Source: UBA10349 sp003485905 (lineage in GTDB: Bacteria; Pseudomonadota; Gammaproteobacteria; Arenicellales; Arenicellaceae). From it: a DNA stretch of 64,000 nucleotides. The notes beneath the pieces are model-generated. The model had not been told where the DNA came from. It was given only the letters and a program-made list of their open reading frames with translations, and did no database searches. The position numbers and the translations under genes were made by a program. Shown in pieces: positions 45,319 through 54,515 of the stretch. Within the stretch, counting starts at the first letter, position 1, and every line of letters begins with the position of its first letter. The stretch lies in assembly GCA_943787185.1 (NCBI GenBank), contig CALSLL010000002.1, forward strand, positions 744,001-808,000. Direction: 5' to 3'.

Positions 45319-48009
45319 TTATCCTTTAATTTTCTTGCTGCTACCAGAACGTCGCCGCTTACGTTTGATTCCGGCACACATCGCTTTGGCCAATTTTTTT
45401 AATCGGTTTTCGTCACTAATAGCATGACCGTTGTGATCGGTGATAAAGAACACATCCTCAGCACGTTCACCAAACGTCGCAATTCGAGCATTGATCATGG
45501 TGATTTTATGTTCCAATAAGCAGATTGCCACCTTGTGAAGTAATCCGGGTTGATCTCTTGCTACCACTTCCATTGTCGTGTAGTTCGCATTAGATTGAGT
45601 GAATATAACCTGTGGTTCGATGGTGAAGTGCTTTAGTGCTCGGGACGTGGTTCGTGAAATCGGATTTCGTTCAGGGTGCGTTATCGCATCTCTAAGGCGA
45701 GTTTGAATACGTTTTAAATATTCAGCGTTGGAAGTATTCACGGTATCCCCAGTAAGTGCTACAAAGGAGTGCAATGCATAGCCTCGTGCGCTGCTGTGCA
45801 GCCGAGCATCGACAATATTCAGATTGCAACGTTCAAAACCACTGCTTACGTTAACAAATAGATCTTGCGTGTCGGGGGCATATATTAAAAAGATGTTTGC
45901 TTCCAGTTGCTCATGATGCCGGACTGCGACTATTGGCATATCTTGGCTATCTTTACCCGCTATCGTCATCACATGCCAGGCCAGATATTCCGGTGCGTAA
46001 CGAGTAAAGTAATCACCCTGCATGCTATCCCAAAACCGATTTATTGATTTCAGTGGTATAGCTTTCTGATCTACGAACTCCAGGGCGCTCGATTTTGCCG
46101 ACTCGAGACGCTTTTCCAGCTCGATCGGCTTACCAACCCCAGAGCGCAACGCCCGAGTGGTTAGGTGATATAGGTCGAGTAATAATTGACCTTTCCAACC
46201 GTTCCAAACTTTTGGGCTGGTTCCGCGTATATCTGCAAGCGTAAGAAGATACAGATTGTCCAAATGCTCCTGATCCCCCATGGTTTCGGCAAACTGACGG
46301 ATGACCTCCGGGTCACTAATATCTCTGCGTTGCGCGATGAACGACATGAGCAAATGATGGCGGACCAGCCACGCTGCGAGCTTTCCGTCATACTCACTTA
46401 GGCCATGACGCGCGCAAAAATCGAGTGTATCTTGCTGACCTAATTCAGAATGATCACCACCTCGGCCTTTCGCAATATCATGAAAAAGCGCACCTATATA
46501 AAGTCGCTCTGGCTTAACCAGCGATTTCATGATTCGTATTGCTTGCGGGAATTCCTCAGCATCTTGGCCTAATGCAAATCGGCGGATGTTGCGCAATACC
46601 ATCAATGTATGGGCGTCAACTGTATACACATGGAATAAGTCGTGCTGCATTTGACCGACAATTGTGCCGAACGCAGGTATATAGGCACCAAGTACTCCGT
46701 AACTATTCATACGCCGCATCGCGTGTGTTTGCCCGTTCTTGTACCGAAGTATTTCCATGAATAGGCTTTGATTTGCCAAATCTTTGCGGAATGAGCGGTT
46801 AATCTCACCAATATTGGCGCGAATCAGCCGTGCTGTGTCTGGACTGATGTCCTTGATATCTGAATGTTGCTGCATGAGATAAAAGACTTCGAGTAACGCA
46901 AATGGTGTTTTGTTGAAGACATTATTGTTGCAGACCTCAAGCGAGCCATTAGTTATTTGAAAACGGCGATTTAGTTTGATTATAGTTGGTTTTTTTCGCT
47001 TCTCTTTTGCCTCATTAGTTCGATACAATTCAAGTAAGAGCCCGTTTTGGAAGCTTATTTCCTTTACAGTACGGTAGTAACGTTGCATTAATTGTTCTAC
47101 AGCAAGGCGGGAGTGCTCATCCTTATAGCCATATTCCTGAGCCAACGCTCGTTGGTAATCAAATAACAGTCTGTCTTCGCGCCGACCATTCAGAAAGTGC
47201 AGCCCGTTCCGCATTTTCCATAGTACGTTGCGTGATCGTATTAAGGTACGATGTTCGTCGTCATTTATGAACTTTTGCTCGTTTAATTCAGTTAAGCTTC
47301 TTATTCCATAGCGACGATTAAACACCCACGCAATCATGTGAAGATCGCGTAATCCTCCAGGACCTTCTTTTAGGTTTGGTTCTAAGTTATAAGCGGTTTC
47401 GTTGTAGTGTGCGTGGCGCTGCTTTTGTTCCTCCATTTTTGCTTCAAAAAATGCCGACGGCATCCAAACACGACCATTTCGCAATTTGTCATCGAGTTCC
47501 TTGAGCAGATTGCCGTCATCAACTATTGCTCGAGTTTCAAGCAAGTTTGTCATGACGGTCACATCTTGTTTCGCTTCTTTAACGCAATCTTTGATTGATC
47601 GAACGCTTTGGCCAACTTCCATGCCGATATCCCAGAGAAAACGTATTACCGATTCAATAAATTCCTGAGCAATTTTGTAGTGATTGCCGCCCAACAGAAT
47701 TAATAAGTCAATATCAGAATAGGGGTGCAGTTCGCCTCGTCCATAACCGCCTACGGCGATCAGCGAAATATTTGCTTTTGATGGCAGCAGATATAAATGT
47801 TGTTGCCACGCGAAGAGAATAAGCTCATCCGCGAGCCAGGCATGGTTGGATGCTAGGTCCGCTGCCCAGCCACCTTTGAGGTGATGATCCTTAAGGAATA
47901 ATTTACCATGCTCTAGTGCCTTTTTATATGGAGAAATTGTTAGTGGATTTGTGCCTAACTGGTGTTCAAATGCTAAACGGTTAAAAAGCTGCTTGCGGGG
48001 AAGATACAT
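45319..48009 (-). CDS. glnD: [Protein-PII] uridylyltransferase/uridylyl-removing enzyme
   Basis: An 896-residue nitrogen sensor that adds UMP to PII when glutamine is low and removes it when glutamine is high. The nucleotidyltransferase active site is GGYGRGELHPYSDIDLLIL (near 87-105). The HD hydrolase domain contains FHDIAKGRGGDHSELG (around 515-530). Two C-terminal ACT domains, one being MEVVARDQPGLLHKVAICL, bind glutamine. The basic tail KRKRRRSGSSKK ends the protein. Size and the order map-glnD-dapD fit gammaproteobacteria. Confidence 0.96.
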   Translation of the reverse strand: MYLPRKQLFNRLAFEHQLGTNPLTISPYKKALEHGKLFLKDHHLKGGWAADLASNHAWLADELILFAWQQHLYLLPSKANISLIAVGGYGRGELHPYSDIDLLILLGGNHYKIAQEFIESVIRFLWDIGMEVGQSVRSIKDCVKEAKQDVTVMTNLLETRAIVDDGNLLKELDDKLRNGRVWMPSAFFEAKMEEQKQRHAHYNETAYNLEPNLKEGPGGLRDLHMIAWVFNRRYGIRSLTELNEQKFINDDEHRTLIRSRNVLWKMRNGLHFLNGRREDRLLFDYQRALAQEYGYKDEHSRLAVEQLMQRYYRTVKEISFQNGLLLELYRTNEAKEKRKKPTIIKLNRRFQITNGSLEVCNNNVFNKTPFALLEVFYLMQQHSDIKDISPDTARLIRANIGEINRSFRKDLANQSLFMEILRYKNGQTHAMRRMNSYGVLGAYIPAFGTIVGQMQHDLFHVYTVDAHTLMVLRNIRRFALGQDAEEFPQAIRIMKSLVKPERLYIGALFHDIAKGRGGDHSELGQQDTLDFCARHGLSEYDGKLAAWLVRHHLLMSFIAQRRDISDPEVIRQFAETMGDQEHLDNLYLLTLADIRGTSPKVWNGWKGQLLLDLYHLTTRALRSGVGKPIELEKRLESAKSSALEFVDQKAIPLKSINRFWDSMQGDYFTRYAPEYLAWHVMTIAGKDSQDMPIVAVRHHEQLEANIFLIYAPDTQDLFVNVSSGFERCNLNIVDARLHSSARGYALHSFVALTGDTVNTSNAEYLKRIQTRLRDAITHPERNPISRTTSRALKHFTIEPQVIFTQSNANYTTMEVVARDQPGLLHKVAICLLEHKITMINARIATFGERAEDVFFITDHNGHAISDENRLKKLAKAMCAGIKRKRRRSGSSKKIKG

Positions 48010-48092
48010 CGCTAGTTGTTACAGGTGCTATTCATCTGCCTGACCCTTTGCTTGTTCTATTTATTGCCCGGCGTTGGGCTGGTTAGGCTTAA

Positions 48093-48860
48093 TTAGCACA
48101 CCGAGTTATTTGATACCGTCAGGATTTCAAAGCCATCATTCGTGACAGCAAGCGTATGCTCCCACTGTGCGGACAAACTATGATCTCGGGTAACCACTGT
48201 CCACTGGTCAGATAACAACCGGGTTTCACGGCGACCAGCGTTTACCATTGGCTCAATGGTAAATACCATGCCTTCTTCTAAAGCCATTCCCGTATTTGGT
48301 TTTCCATAGTGGAGTACTTGTGGGTCTTCATGAAAAACCCGACCGATACCGTGACCACAATACTCTCTAACTACTGAGAAGTTTTGTTTTTCGGCATGCG
48401 TTTGAATGGCGGATCCGATGCTACCTAGCGTAACTCCAGGCTTAACCATGTTAATACCAATCATCATGCATTCCCGAGCGGTATCGCACAGACGTTTAGC
48501 GAGAATCGATTGCTTACCTACGTAGAACATACGGCTAGTGTCGCCATGCCAGTCATCTTTTATAACAGTAATATCGACATTGATGATATCTCCAACTTTT
48601 AGCATTTTCTTGCCCGGTATTCCGTGGCATATCACATGATTAACTGAAGTGCAGATCGATTTAGGGAAACCTCGATAATTTAATGGTGCGGGTACTGCCT
48701 GCTGCTGACGAATTATATAGTCATGACAAATGGTATTCAGTTCTTCCGTTGTTATACCAGGACGAACATGTTCTTCAATCATGTCAAGGACTTCAGCAGC
48801 GAGCTTGCCTGCTACTCGCATTTTCTCAATATCTTGAGGTGTTTTTAGGACGACAGCCAT
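48093..48860 (-). CDS. map: Type I methionine aminopeptidase
   Basis: A 255-residue metallo-enzyme that removes the initiator methionine. All ligands are where expected: His79 in ICHGIP, Asp96 and Asp107 in NVDITVIKDDWHGDTSR, the His of GHGIG (about 170), Glu in FTIEPMVN (about 203) and Glu in QWEHTLAV (about 234). It is divergent from rpsB, the standard arrangement. The glnD gene follows 83 bases downstream on the same strand. Confidence 0.97.
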   Translation of the reverse strand: MAVVLKTPQDIEKMRVAGKLAAEVLDMIEEHVRPGITTEELNTICHDYIIRQQQAVPAPLNYRGFPKSICTSVNHVICHGIPGKKMLKVGDIINVDITVIKDDWHGDTSRMFYVGKQSILAKRLCDTARECMMIGINMVKPGVTLGSIGSAIQTHAEKQNFSVVREYCGHGIGRVFHEDPQVLHYGKPNTGMALEEGMVFTIEPMVNAGRRETRLLSDQWTVVTRDHSLSAQWEHTLAVTNDGFEILTVSNNSVC

Positions 48861-49335
48861 GAAAATTCAATGAAAATATTTTACTTTTATGTGGCCGTCT
48901 ATCTTAATAGATTCTGAGCTTAAGTGCTCGCTCACTTTGGTATTTTAAAAGGCCTTGGTGTAACTACTCTTCTTTCGATCTATTTTAGTTGGTTAGTGTT
49001 AAATAGCATACAAGTAATTGATAGATGTAGAAAAGACCGAGAATACTTGGTCGATTATTCGTACAAACTTTTTATTCCCAGCGTAGGAATCCCATGCAAA
49101 TGGGCACGCGGTTTTATCGCTTGGTAACTCTCAGTAACAGCAAGGCATTGTGGTGAGTATAACCCTGTGGTATAAACGCGCCTCTATTTAATTCGCACTT
49201 TAAAATCGACAGTCTGATCCGGGTGCTAAACCATTAATATCAGTGGATTATAGTAATAATCTATAGCCTATAAATGGTGCGGTTGGTCAGACGAATTAAG
49301 GTGTTAGTCTAAAACCCGAATACAGGAGAAAACCT
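48861..49335. other. Divergent intergenic region map/rpsB with the rpsB leader
   Basis: A 475-base gap. The right part holds the rpsB promoter (49148-49176) and a leader of about 150 nt ending in AGGAG (49323-49327). The leader contains short inverted segments and may be the site where S2 represses its own message, as known in E. coli; I have not derived a structure. A 67-codon frame at 48924-49127 on the + strand has no supporting feature. The left ~60 bases should hold the map promoter. Confidence 0.6.
49148..49176 (+). promoter_or_regulatory. Putative rpsB-tsf promoter
   Basis: TTGTGG (49148-49153) and TATAAA (49171-49176) are spaced by exactly 17 bases and followed by CGCGCC, a G+C-rich discriminator typical of growth-rate-controlled ribosomal promoters. 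Confidence 0.65.
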
Positions 49336-50544
49336 ATGTCGGAAGTAAATATGCGCCAGATGTTGGACGCAGGTGTGCACTTTGGCCACCAAACTCGTTA
49401 CTGGTCACCAAAAATGGCTCCCTATATATTTGGTGAGCGCAACAAAATCCATATAATTAATCTTGAAGACACGGTTCCGCTGTTTAAAGACGCGATGAAC
49501 TATGTCGGTCAATTGGTAGCGAACGGCGGTAGCATTTTGTTGGTGGGCACCAAGCGTGCTGCCAGCAAACAAGTTAAGGAAATGGCCGAAGAAGCTGGCA
49601 TTCCTTTTGTAAACCATCGCTGGTTGGGTGGCATGCTGACTAATTATAAAACCGTTAAAAATTCCATCCAACGACTTAAAGACCTTGAGGCTAGCCAAGA
49701 AGATGGTTCTCATGATCGATTGAGTAAAAAGGAAGGGTTAACCTTAGATCGCGAACGCATTAAGTTAGAGCGAAGTTTGGGTGGAATTAAAAACATGAAT
49801 GGCCTACCGGATGCGCTGTTTGTTATTGATGTGAAACAGGAGTACATCGCAGTATCTGAAGCAAACAAACTGGGGATACCGGTCGTTGCCGTTGTAGATA
49901 CCAACTGTGTACCAGATGGTGTTGATTATGTGATTCCAGGTAATGACGATGCAATTCGTGCGATTCGCCTATATTTGGACATTTTAAAAGGAACTATTGA
50001 AGAAGCTCGTAAGAGTGTCCCGGTAAATGTAGTAGCCACCGATGATGCCTACGTTGAAATTGATGATGAAGGAAATGCTGTAGCACTTGAGAATTCTAAG
50101 AAACAGATAGAAAAGCCAGCAGCCAAAGTGAAGGTCGATGCTACGGTCGCGACTAGTAAAGCGGAAGCTCCCGAAGCCCCTAAAGCAAAGAAAGCCGTAA
50201 AAGCTGAGAAAGTAGCTGCAGATAAGCCTAAAGCTAAAGCGAAGTCGGACGAAAAGGATGAACCTAAAGCTAAGCCGGCTGCCAAGAAGCCAGCAGCAAA
50301 AAAGGCAGCCCCAAAAAAGGTAGCTCCTAAAAAAGCTGCAGCTGAAGGCGACGACTTAACCGAGCTGGACGGCGTTGGTCCGGTTATAAAAGGTAAACTT
50401 TACGCCGAAGGTGTGACTACCTTTGCTCAGATCGCTGCATGGACTGATGCAGAGAAGGCTCGAATTGATGAACTCTTGAGTTTTAAAGGGCGTATCGACC
50501 GGGAAGACTGGATCGGGCAGGCGAAAGCAAAAGTTGCGGGCTAG
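49336..50544 (+). CDS. rpsB: 30S ribosomal protein S2 with C-terminal linker and helix-hairpin-helix domain
   Basis: Residues 1 to about 230 are an ordinary S2: MRQMLDAGVHFGHQTRYWSPKM, HRWLGGMLTNYKTVKNSI, DALFVIDVKQEYIAVSEANKLGIPVV in shorter blocks. The protein then continues to 402 residues, while S2 is usually about 240. Residues about 245-338 are a Lys/Ala/Pro-rich linker with repeated AKKPAAKKAAPKK-like units. Residues 339-402 form a compact domain, LTELDGVGPVIKGKLYAEGV then TTFAQIAAWTDAE and SFKGRIDREDWIGQAK, of the helix-hairpin-helix type. As I recall, similar tails occur on ribosomal protein L21 and NuoE of alphaproteobacteria. It may add an RNA or protein contact. No stop or frame change separates the parts. 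AGGAG precedes the ATG; tsf follows. Confidence 0.93.
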   Translation: MSEVNMRQMLDAGVHFGHQTRYWSPKMAPYIFGERNKIHIINLEDTVPLFKDAMNYVGQLVANGGSILLVGTKRAASKQVKEMAEEAGIPFVNHRWLGGMLTNYKTVKNSIQRLKDLEASQEDGSHDRLSKKEGLTLDRERIKLERSLGGIKNMNGLPDALFVIDVKQEYIAVSEANKLGIPVVAVVDTNCVPDGVDYVIPGNDDAIRAIRLYLDILKGTIEEARKSVPVNVVATDDAYVEIDDEGNAVALENSKKQIEKPAAKVKVDATVATSKAEAPEAPKAKKAVKAEKVAADKPKAKAKSDEKDEPKAKPAAKKPAAKKAAPKKVAPKKAAAEGDDLTELDGVGPVIKGKLYAEGVTTFAQIAAWTDAEKARIDELLSFKGRIDREDWIGQAKAKVAG

Positions 50545-50625
50545 TTTTGCAGCGGCAAATAAATCTCCCCAACATTCCGCATTAACATAACGTTTATATA
50601 AAACGAACTTTTTCGAGGATTAAAC

Positions 50626-51501
50626 ATGGCTATTACAGCCTCAATGGTAAAAGAACTTCGCGAGCGCACCGGCGCTGGCATGATGGAGTGTAAAAAGGCA
50701 CTTACCGAAGCTGATGGGAATATAGAAACTGCGATTGAAGAGTTACGCAAGCGCGGGGCTGCTCAGGCAGATAAGAAGGCTGGCCGGATAGCGGCAGAAG
50801 GCTTGATTGTGGCTGCAAGTCAGAATGATGTGTCGGTGTTGCTGGAAGTGAATTGTGAAACTGATTTCGTAGCCAAGGATGAAAATTTTGTCGCATTTGC
50901 AAACTTGCTAGGACAATCTATATTGGCGCAGCGGCCGGAAAGTATCGATGCGCTAGCCTCACTTGTTTTGGATTCAGGTATAAGTGTTGAAGAAACAAGG
51001 CAAAACCTTATTGCCAAGATTGGCGAAAATATTAGTGTTCGGAGATTTGAGGTTCTGAGTGCTGGTGAAGGCCAGCTTAGTATTTACCAGCACGGTGCAA
51101 GAATTGCTGTAGCAGTTTTATCTTCTGGTGGTGACGAAGATCTTGGTAGAGATATCGCTATGCATGTTGCTGCTAGTAGACCCTTATGTGTTAGCGCTGA
51201 TCAGGTTGATCCCAAGACTGTAGAAAAAGAGCGTGGTATTTATTTGGCCCAGGCCGAAGATAGCGGCAAACCCCCCGAGATAATGGAAAAAATGGTTGAA
51301 GGGAGGGTGCGTAAATTTCTTGGTGAGGTAACGTTACTTGGGCAGCCTTTTGTAAAGGACCCAGACCAAACCGTAGGAAAGTTACTTACCGCTCAAAATG
51401 CGACGGTTAGTCGTTTTGTCCGTTATGAAGTTGGTGAAGGGCTTGAGAAAAAGCAAGACGATTTTGTTGCCGAGGTGATGGCTCAAGCCAAGGGCGATTG
51501 A
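50626..51501 (+). CDS. tsf: Translation elongation factor Ts
   Basis: A 291-residue nucleotide exchange factor for EF-Tu. The N-terminal UBA-like domain with MVKELRERTGAGMMECKKAL and the core TDFVAKDENFVAFA, where Asp-Phe displaces the GDP-Mg site, are diagnostic. The dimerisation and C-terminal modules follow (GIYLAQAEDSGKPPEIMEKMVEG, split here by normal family spacing). It lies 81 bases after rpsB in the conserved rpsB-tsf operon. Confidence 0.97.
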   Translation: MAITASMVKELRERTGAGMMECKKALTEADGNIETAIEELRKRGAAQADKKAGRIAAEGLIVAASQNDVSVLLEVNCETDFVAKDENFVAFANLLGQSILAQRPESIDALASLVLDSGISVEETRQNLIAKIGENISVRRFEVLSAGEGQLSIYQHGARIAVAVLSSGGDEDLGRDIAMHVAASRPLCVSADQVDPKTVEKERGIYLAQAEDSGKPPEIMEKMVEGRVRKFLGEVTLLGQPFVKDPDQTVGKLLTAQNATVSRFVRYEVGEGLEKKQDDFVAEVMAQAKGD

Positions 51502-51535
51502 TCCGCTCGTAATCCTCTTCGACTTTCATACCAAT

Positions 51536-52270
51536 ATGTCAAAGCCAAAGCTTGCTTACCGTAGAATCCTACTTAAGTTAAGTGGTGAAGCATTAAGTGG
51601 TGAGCAAGGTTTCGGTATCGACAACGATACCTTGTCTCGGGTGTGCGGTGAGATAGCCGATATCCGCTCATACGGTGTTGAAGTCGCCATCGTTGTAGGC
51701 GGGGGTAATTTTTTTCGTGGTTTGGGCGCATCTGCTGAAGGATTCGAGCGTGCGTCAGCTGACTATATTGGAATGTTGGCCACAGTAATGAATGCGATTG
51801 CCTTGCAGCAAGGGTTATTGCAAGCTGGCGTGGAAGCGCGTGTGCAGTCAGCAATTCCCATATCACCGGTCGTTGAACCTTATGTGCGATTGCGGGCACT
51901 AAAGCATTTGGATGCAGGTCGGGTAGTGATATTTGCTGCAGGTACCGGTAATCCGTATTTTACTACTGATACCGCAGCAAGTTTACGGGCAGCTGAGATA
52001 GGTGCCGATGTACTGGTAAAAGCGACTAAAGTTGACGGGGTTTACGATTGCGACCCCATGATTAACGCAACGGCCAAGCGATATGCTGAAATATCATACG
52101 ATGAGGTACTGCAGCAACGGTTGGCTGTCATGGATGCTGCGGCTATCGCACTTTGTCGTGATAATAATACGTGTTTAAGAGTTATGTCATTGACTGAAAG
52201 TGGTAATCTTCAACGCATGATTCTTGGTGAATCTATTGGTACCTTGGTGTCCACCAAAGTATCTGATTAA
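51536..52270 (+). CDS. pyrH: Uridylate kinase (UMP kinase)
   Basis: A 244-residue amino acid kinase-fold enzyme that phosphorylates UMP to UDP as a hexamer, feedback-inhibited by UTP. RRILLKLSGEALSG is the phosphate-binding start, VVGGGNFFRG binds UMP, and ATKVDGVYDCDP completes the active site. Position between tsf and frr is conserved. Normal length (E. coli 241). Confidence 0.97.
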   Translation: MSKPKLAYRRILLKLSGEALSGEQGFGIDNDTLSRVCGEIADIRSYGVEVAIVVGGGNFFRGLGASAEGFERASADYIGMLATVMNAIALQQGLLQAGVEARVQSAIPISPVVEPYVRLRALKHLDAGRVVIFAAGTGNPYFTTDTAASLRAAEIGADVLVKATKVDGVYDCDPMINATAKRYAEISYDEVLQQRLAVMDAAAIALCRDNNTCLRVMSLTESGNLQRMILGESIGTLVSTKVSD

Positions 52271-52343
52271 GTATCAAATCAGAATTAAAATAAGTATCAA
52301 ATCAAAACTAGTTAAACCCTAGTAGAAATTGTGAGGTAGCAAA

Positions 52344-52901
52344 GTGATTGATGACATTCTTGCTGATGCTAGAAATCGAATGAGTAAGTCGGTGGAAGCA
52401 ATGAAATTAGAGTTGGTTAGAATTCGAACCGGACGCGCCAGTACAGCTTTATTGGATCATTTAATGGTCGACTATTACGGCACGCCTACGCCGCTCAATC
52501 AGGCCGCAGGCGTTTCTGTCGCTGATTCTCGCACATTGGCTGTTCAACCTTGGGAGAAAGCTATGATCCCTATAGTCGAAAAAGCCATTATGGAATCGAA
52601 TCTAGGTTTAAACCCTATGACTGCCGGGGAAACTATACGTATTCCGATACCGCCTCTAACCGAGGAGCGACGTAAAGAAATGACGCGGGTCGTGCGCAAT
52701 GAGGGCGAAAGCGGAAGGGTTTCTATTAGAAATATTCGTCGAGATGCAAATACGCATTTAAAAGACTTGCTAAAGGAAAAAGAAATTAATGAAGATGATG
52801 AAAAAAAAGCTCAGTCGCAAGTCCAAACATTGACGGATGAAGCCGTTGCTAAAATTGATCAGATAGTTGCGGAAAAAGAAGCGGAAGTAATGGAAGTATA
52901 A
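52344..52901 (+). CDS. frr: Ribosome recycling factor
   Basis: A 185-residue tRNA-shaped protein that, with EF-G, splits post-termination ribosomes. LELVRIRTGRASTALLDHLMVDYYGTPTPLNQAA (seen in pieces) and IPPLTEERRKEMTRVVR are signature regions, and the long helices lie at both ends. The GTG start at 52344 follows GAGGTAG. The uppS gene begins 16 bases after the stop. Confidence 0.97.
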   Translation: MIDDILADARNRMSKSVEAMKLELVRIRTGRASTALLDHLMVDYYGTPTPLNQAAGVSVADSRTLAVQPWEKAMIPIVEKAIMESNLGLNPMTAGETIRIPIPPLTEERRKEMTRVVRNEGESGRVSIRNIRRDANTHLKDLLKEKEINEDDEKKAQSQVQTLTDEAVAKIDQIVAEKEAEVMEV

Positions 52902-52917
52902 TGAGTCTTTGTTGTAA

Positions 52918-53700
52918 ATGACTTCTTCTAAAATAAATGTAGATAAACACCGCTCCAAAGAGAGTCCCGACACGGTTCCAACCCATGTTGCGATAATTAT
53001 GGATGGAAATGGCCGCTGGGCTATTGAGCGTGCGCGAACACGGGTAGCTGGACATAGAAAGGGTGTTGATGCGGTCAAGGAAGCAATACGTTATTGCCGC
53101 AAGAATGGTATTACACACCTAACTTTGTTTGCATTTAGCAGTGAGAATTGGAGCCGTCCCGAGCCCGAAGTGTCTACTTTGATGGAGTTATTTGCATCCG
53201 CTTTGGATACACAGGCAAAAAAACTTAGAGACAATGGAATTAGGCTAAATTTAGTCGGTGACTTAAGTCGCTTCAGTAAGCGTATCCAGCGCCTTGCAGC
53301 TTCTGCAGAAGCAATGACGGCCAAATGCGATAAAATGTTTCTCAACATCGCGGTTAATTACGGTGGCAAGTGGGATATTTCTGAGGCTGCGCGCAAAACG
53401 TATATGAACGCTCTTGCCGAAGGTCTACCGTTCGATCAGGTTACCGAACAGAATTTAGCTGCAAACCTTGCCCTTTCTCATTCTCCAGACCCGGATCTAT
53501 TTATTCGTACGGGGGGTGAATGCCGCATAAGTAATTTTATGCTATGGCAGCTGGCATATACCGAACTGTACTTTAGTGATGTGCTCTGGCCGGATTTTAA
53601 TTCTGACGAATTTGACGCTGCTATTGACGTGTTTAAAAGTCGTGAGCGACGTTTCGGCCAAACAGGCCAGCAAATAAAAGCGCAATTGAAATATGCTTAA
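52918..53700 (+). CDS. uppS: (2E,6E)-Farnesyl-diphosphate-specific undecaprenyl diphosphate synthase
   Basis: A 260-residue cis-prenyltransferase that builds the C55 carrier lipid for peptidoglycan and surface polysaccharides. The catalytic Asp29 is in HVAIIMDGNGRWA, with the later HRKGVDAVKEA and the C-terminal RTGGECRISNFMLWQLAYTE signature. Its end overlaps the cdsA start by eight bases, so the two are coupled. Its product would also serve the 440-7023 glycan cluster. Confidence 0.96.
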   Translation: MTSSKINVDKHRSKESPDTVPTHVAIIMDGNGRWAIERARTRVAGHRKGVDAVKEAIRYCRKNGITHLTLFAFSSENWSRPEPEVSTLMELFASALDTQAKKLRDNGIRLNLVGDLSRFSKRIQRLAASAEAMTAKCDKMFLNIAVNYGGKWDISEAARKTYMNALAEGLPFDQVTEQNLAANLALSHSPDPDLFIRTGGECRISNFMLWQLAYTELYFSDVLWPDFNSDEFDAAIDVFKSRERRFGQTGQQIKAQLKYA

Positions 53701-54496
53701 GGCGCGGGTGCTTACGGCGCTGTTGATGCTACCTTTATTTTTGGCTGCATTGTTTTATTTGCCAGCCAATGGATGGATGCTGTTTGTTGCAATTGTTCTA
53801 CTAGTCGCTTGGGATGAGTGGTTACGGCTTACAAATATTAGCTCTATACCAAGGCGAGTATTAGGGGCTCTACTGTTTTGTGCCGCGCTAGTGGGATTAT
53901 TGTGGTTTACCCCAACAGTTTGGTGGGTAGTTATCCCCAGTCTTTGCCTATGGCTGCTCTTTTATGTGGTGACGTTTTTTGTGCAAGATGGATTTTTCTG
54001 GTCCAGCGGTTTCCGACGATTATCTGGTTTTCTCGTATTGACTTGTGCGTGGTGGACGATTTGTTGGCTGCGTGCTCAGTGGTATGGTGCGTGGTGGACA
54101 CTAGGATTTCTAGTTATCATTTGGATGGCGGATGTCGGTGCTTATTTCTTTGGCAAACGTTTCGGTAGAAATAAGTTGGCCCCAGCTATCAGTCCTGGAA
54201 AAACTATTGAAGGTGCGCTGGGCGGTTTATCGATGGTTTTATTGGTTACTTTGGTGACGCACCACTTTTACCCAATTCTTCCAATTCTTTGGGTGCTACC
54301 TATGACTTTATTAGTAGCAATGGTGTCAATCGCTGGTGACCTTTACGAGAGCCGGTTAAAGCGAGTAGGGGGACACAAGGATAGCGGGAGTATTTTGCCA
54401 GGGCATGGTGGCGTGTTGGACCGAATAGATGGGGTGTTGGCAGGTTTGCCAGTATTTATTTATTTGGTTTTGAATATGGGTGTATTCTCGGTTTGA
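53693..54496 (+). CDS. cdsA: Phosphatidate cytidylyltransferase (CDP-diglyceride synthase)
   Basis: A 267-residue integral membrane enzyme making CDP-diacylglycerol from phosphatidate and CTP. About seven membrane segments precede the C-terminal signature SIAGDLYESRLKRVGGHKDS with GSILPGHGGVLDRIDG. Its product feeds pssA (36113). The ATG lies inside the end of uppS. The stop sits in the loop of a perfect hairpin (54484-54504). Confidence 0.95.
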   Translation: MLKARVLTALLMLPLFLAALFYLPANGWMLFVAIVLLVAWDEWLRLTNISSIPRRVLGALLFCAALVGLLWFTPTVWWVVIPSLCLWLLFYVVTFFVQDGFFWSSGFRRLSGFLVLTCAWWTICWLRAQWYGAWWTLGFLVIIWMADVGAYFFGKRFGRNKLAPAISPGKTIEGALGGLSMVLLVTLVTHHFYPILPILWVLPMTLLVAMVSIAGDLYESRLKRVGGHKDSGSILPGHGGVLDRIDGVLAGLPVFIYLVLNMGVFSV

Positions 54497-54504
54497 CCGA
54501 GAAT
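54484..54504 (+). other. Perfect hairpin straddling the cdsA stop codon
   Basis: ATTCTCGGT (54484-54492) and ACCGAGAAT (54496-54504) form a 9-bp perfect stem around TTG. The cdsA TGA (54494-54496) lies in the loop and closing pair, and dxr starts 11 bases later. No T tract follows. Confidence 0.6.
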
Positions 54505-54515
54505 TAAACGCGCCT

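Noticed and set aside
48924..49127. A 67-codon open frame on the + strand between map and rpsB
   Set aside because: It has a GTG start, no ribosome-binding site, no recognisable motif and lies in a promoter/leader region.
50100..50340. Lys/Ala/Pro-rich rpsB segment as a frameshift or assembly artefact
   Set aside because: The frame continues into a well-formed domain with normal codon use and a proper stop, so it is a real linker.
54480..54515. GTG 54480 as the dxr start
   Set aside because: It lies within the end of cdsA and adds residues not seen in the family, while ATG 54516 gives the normal N-terminus.
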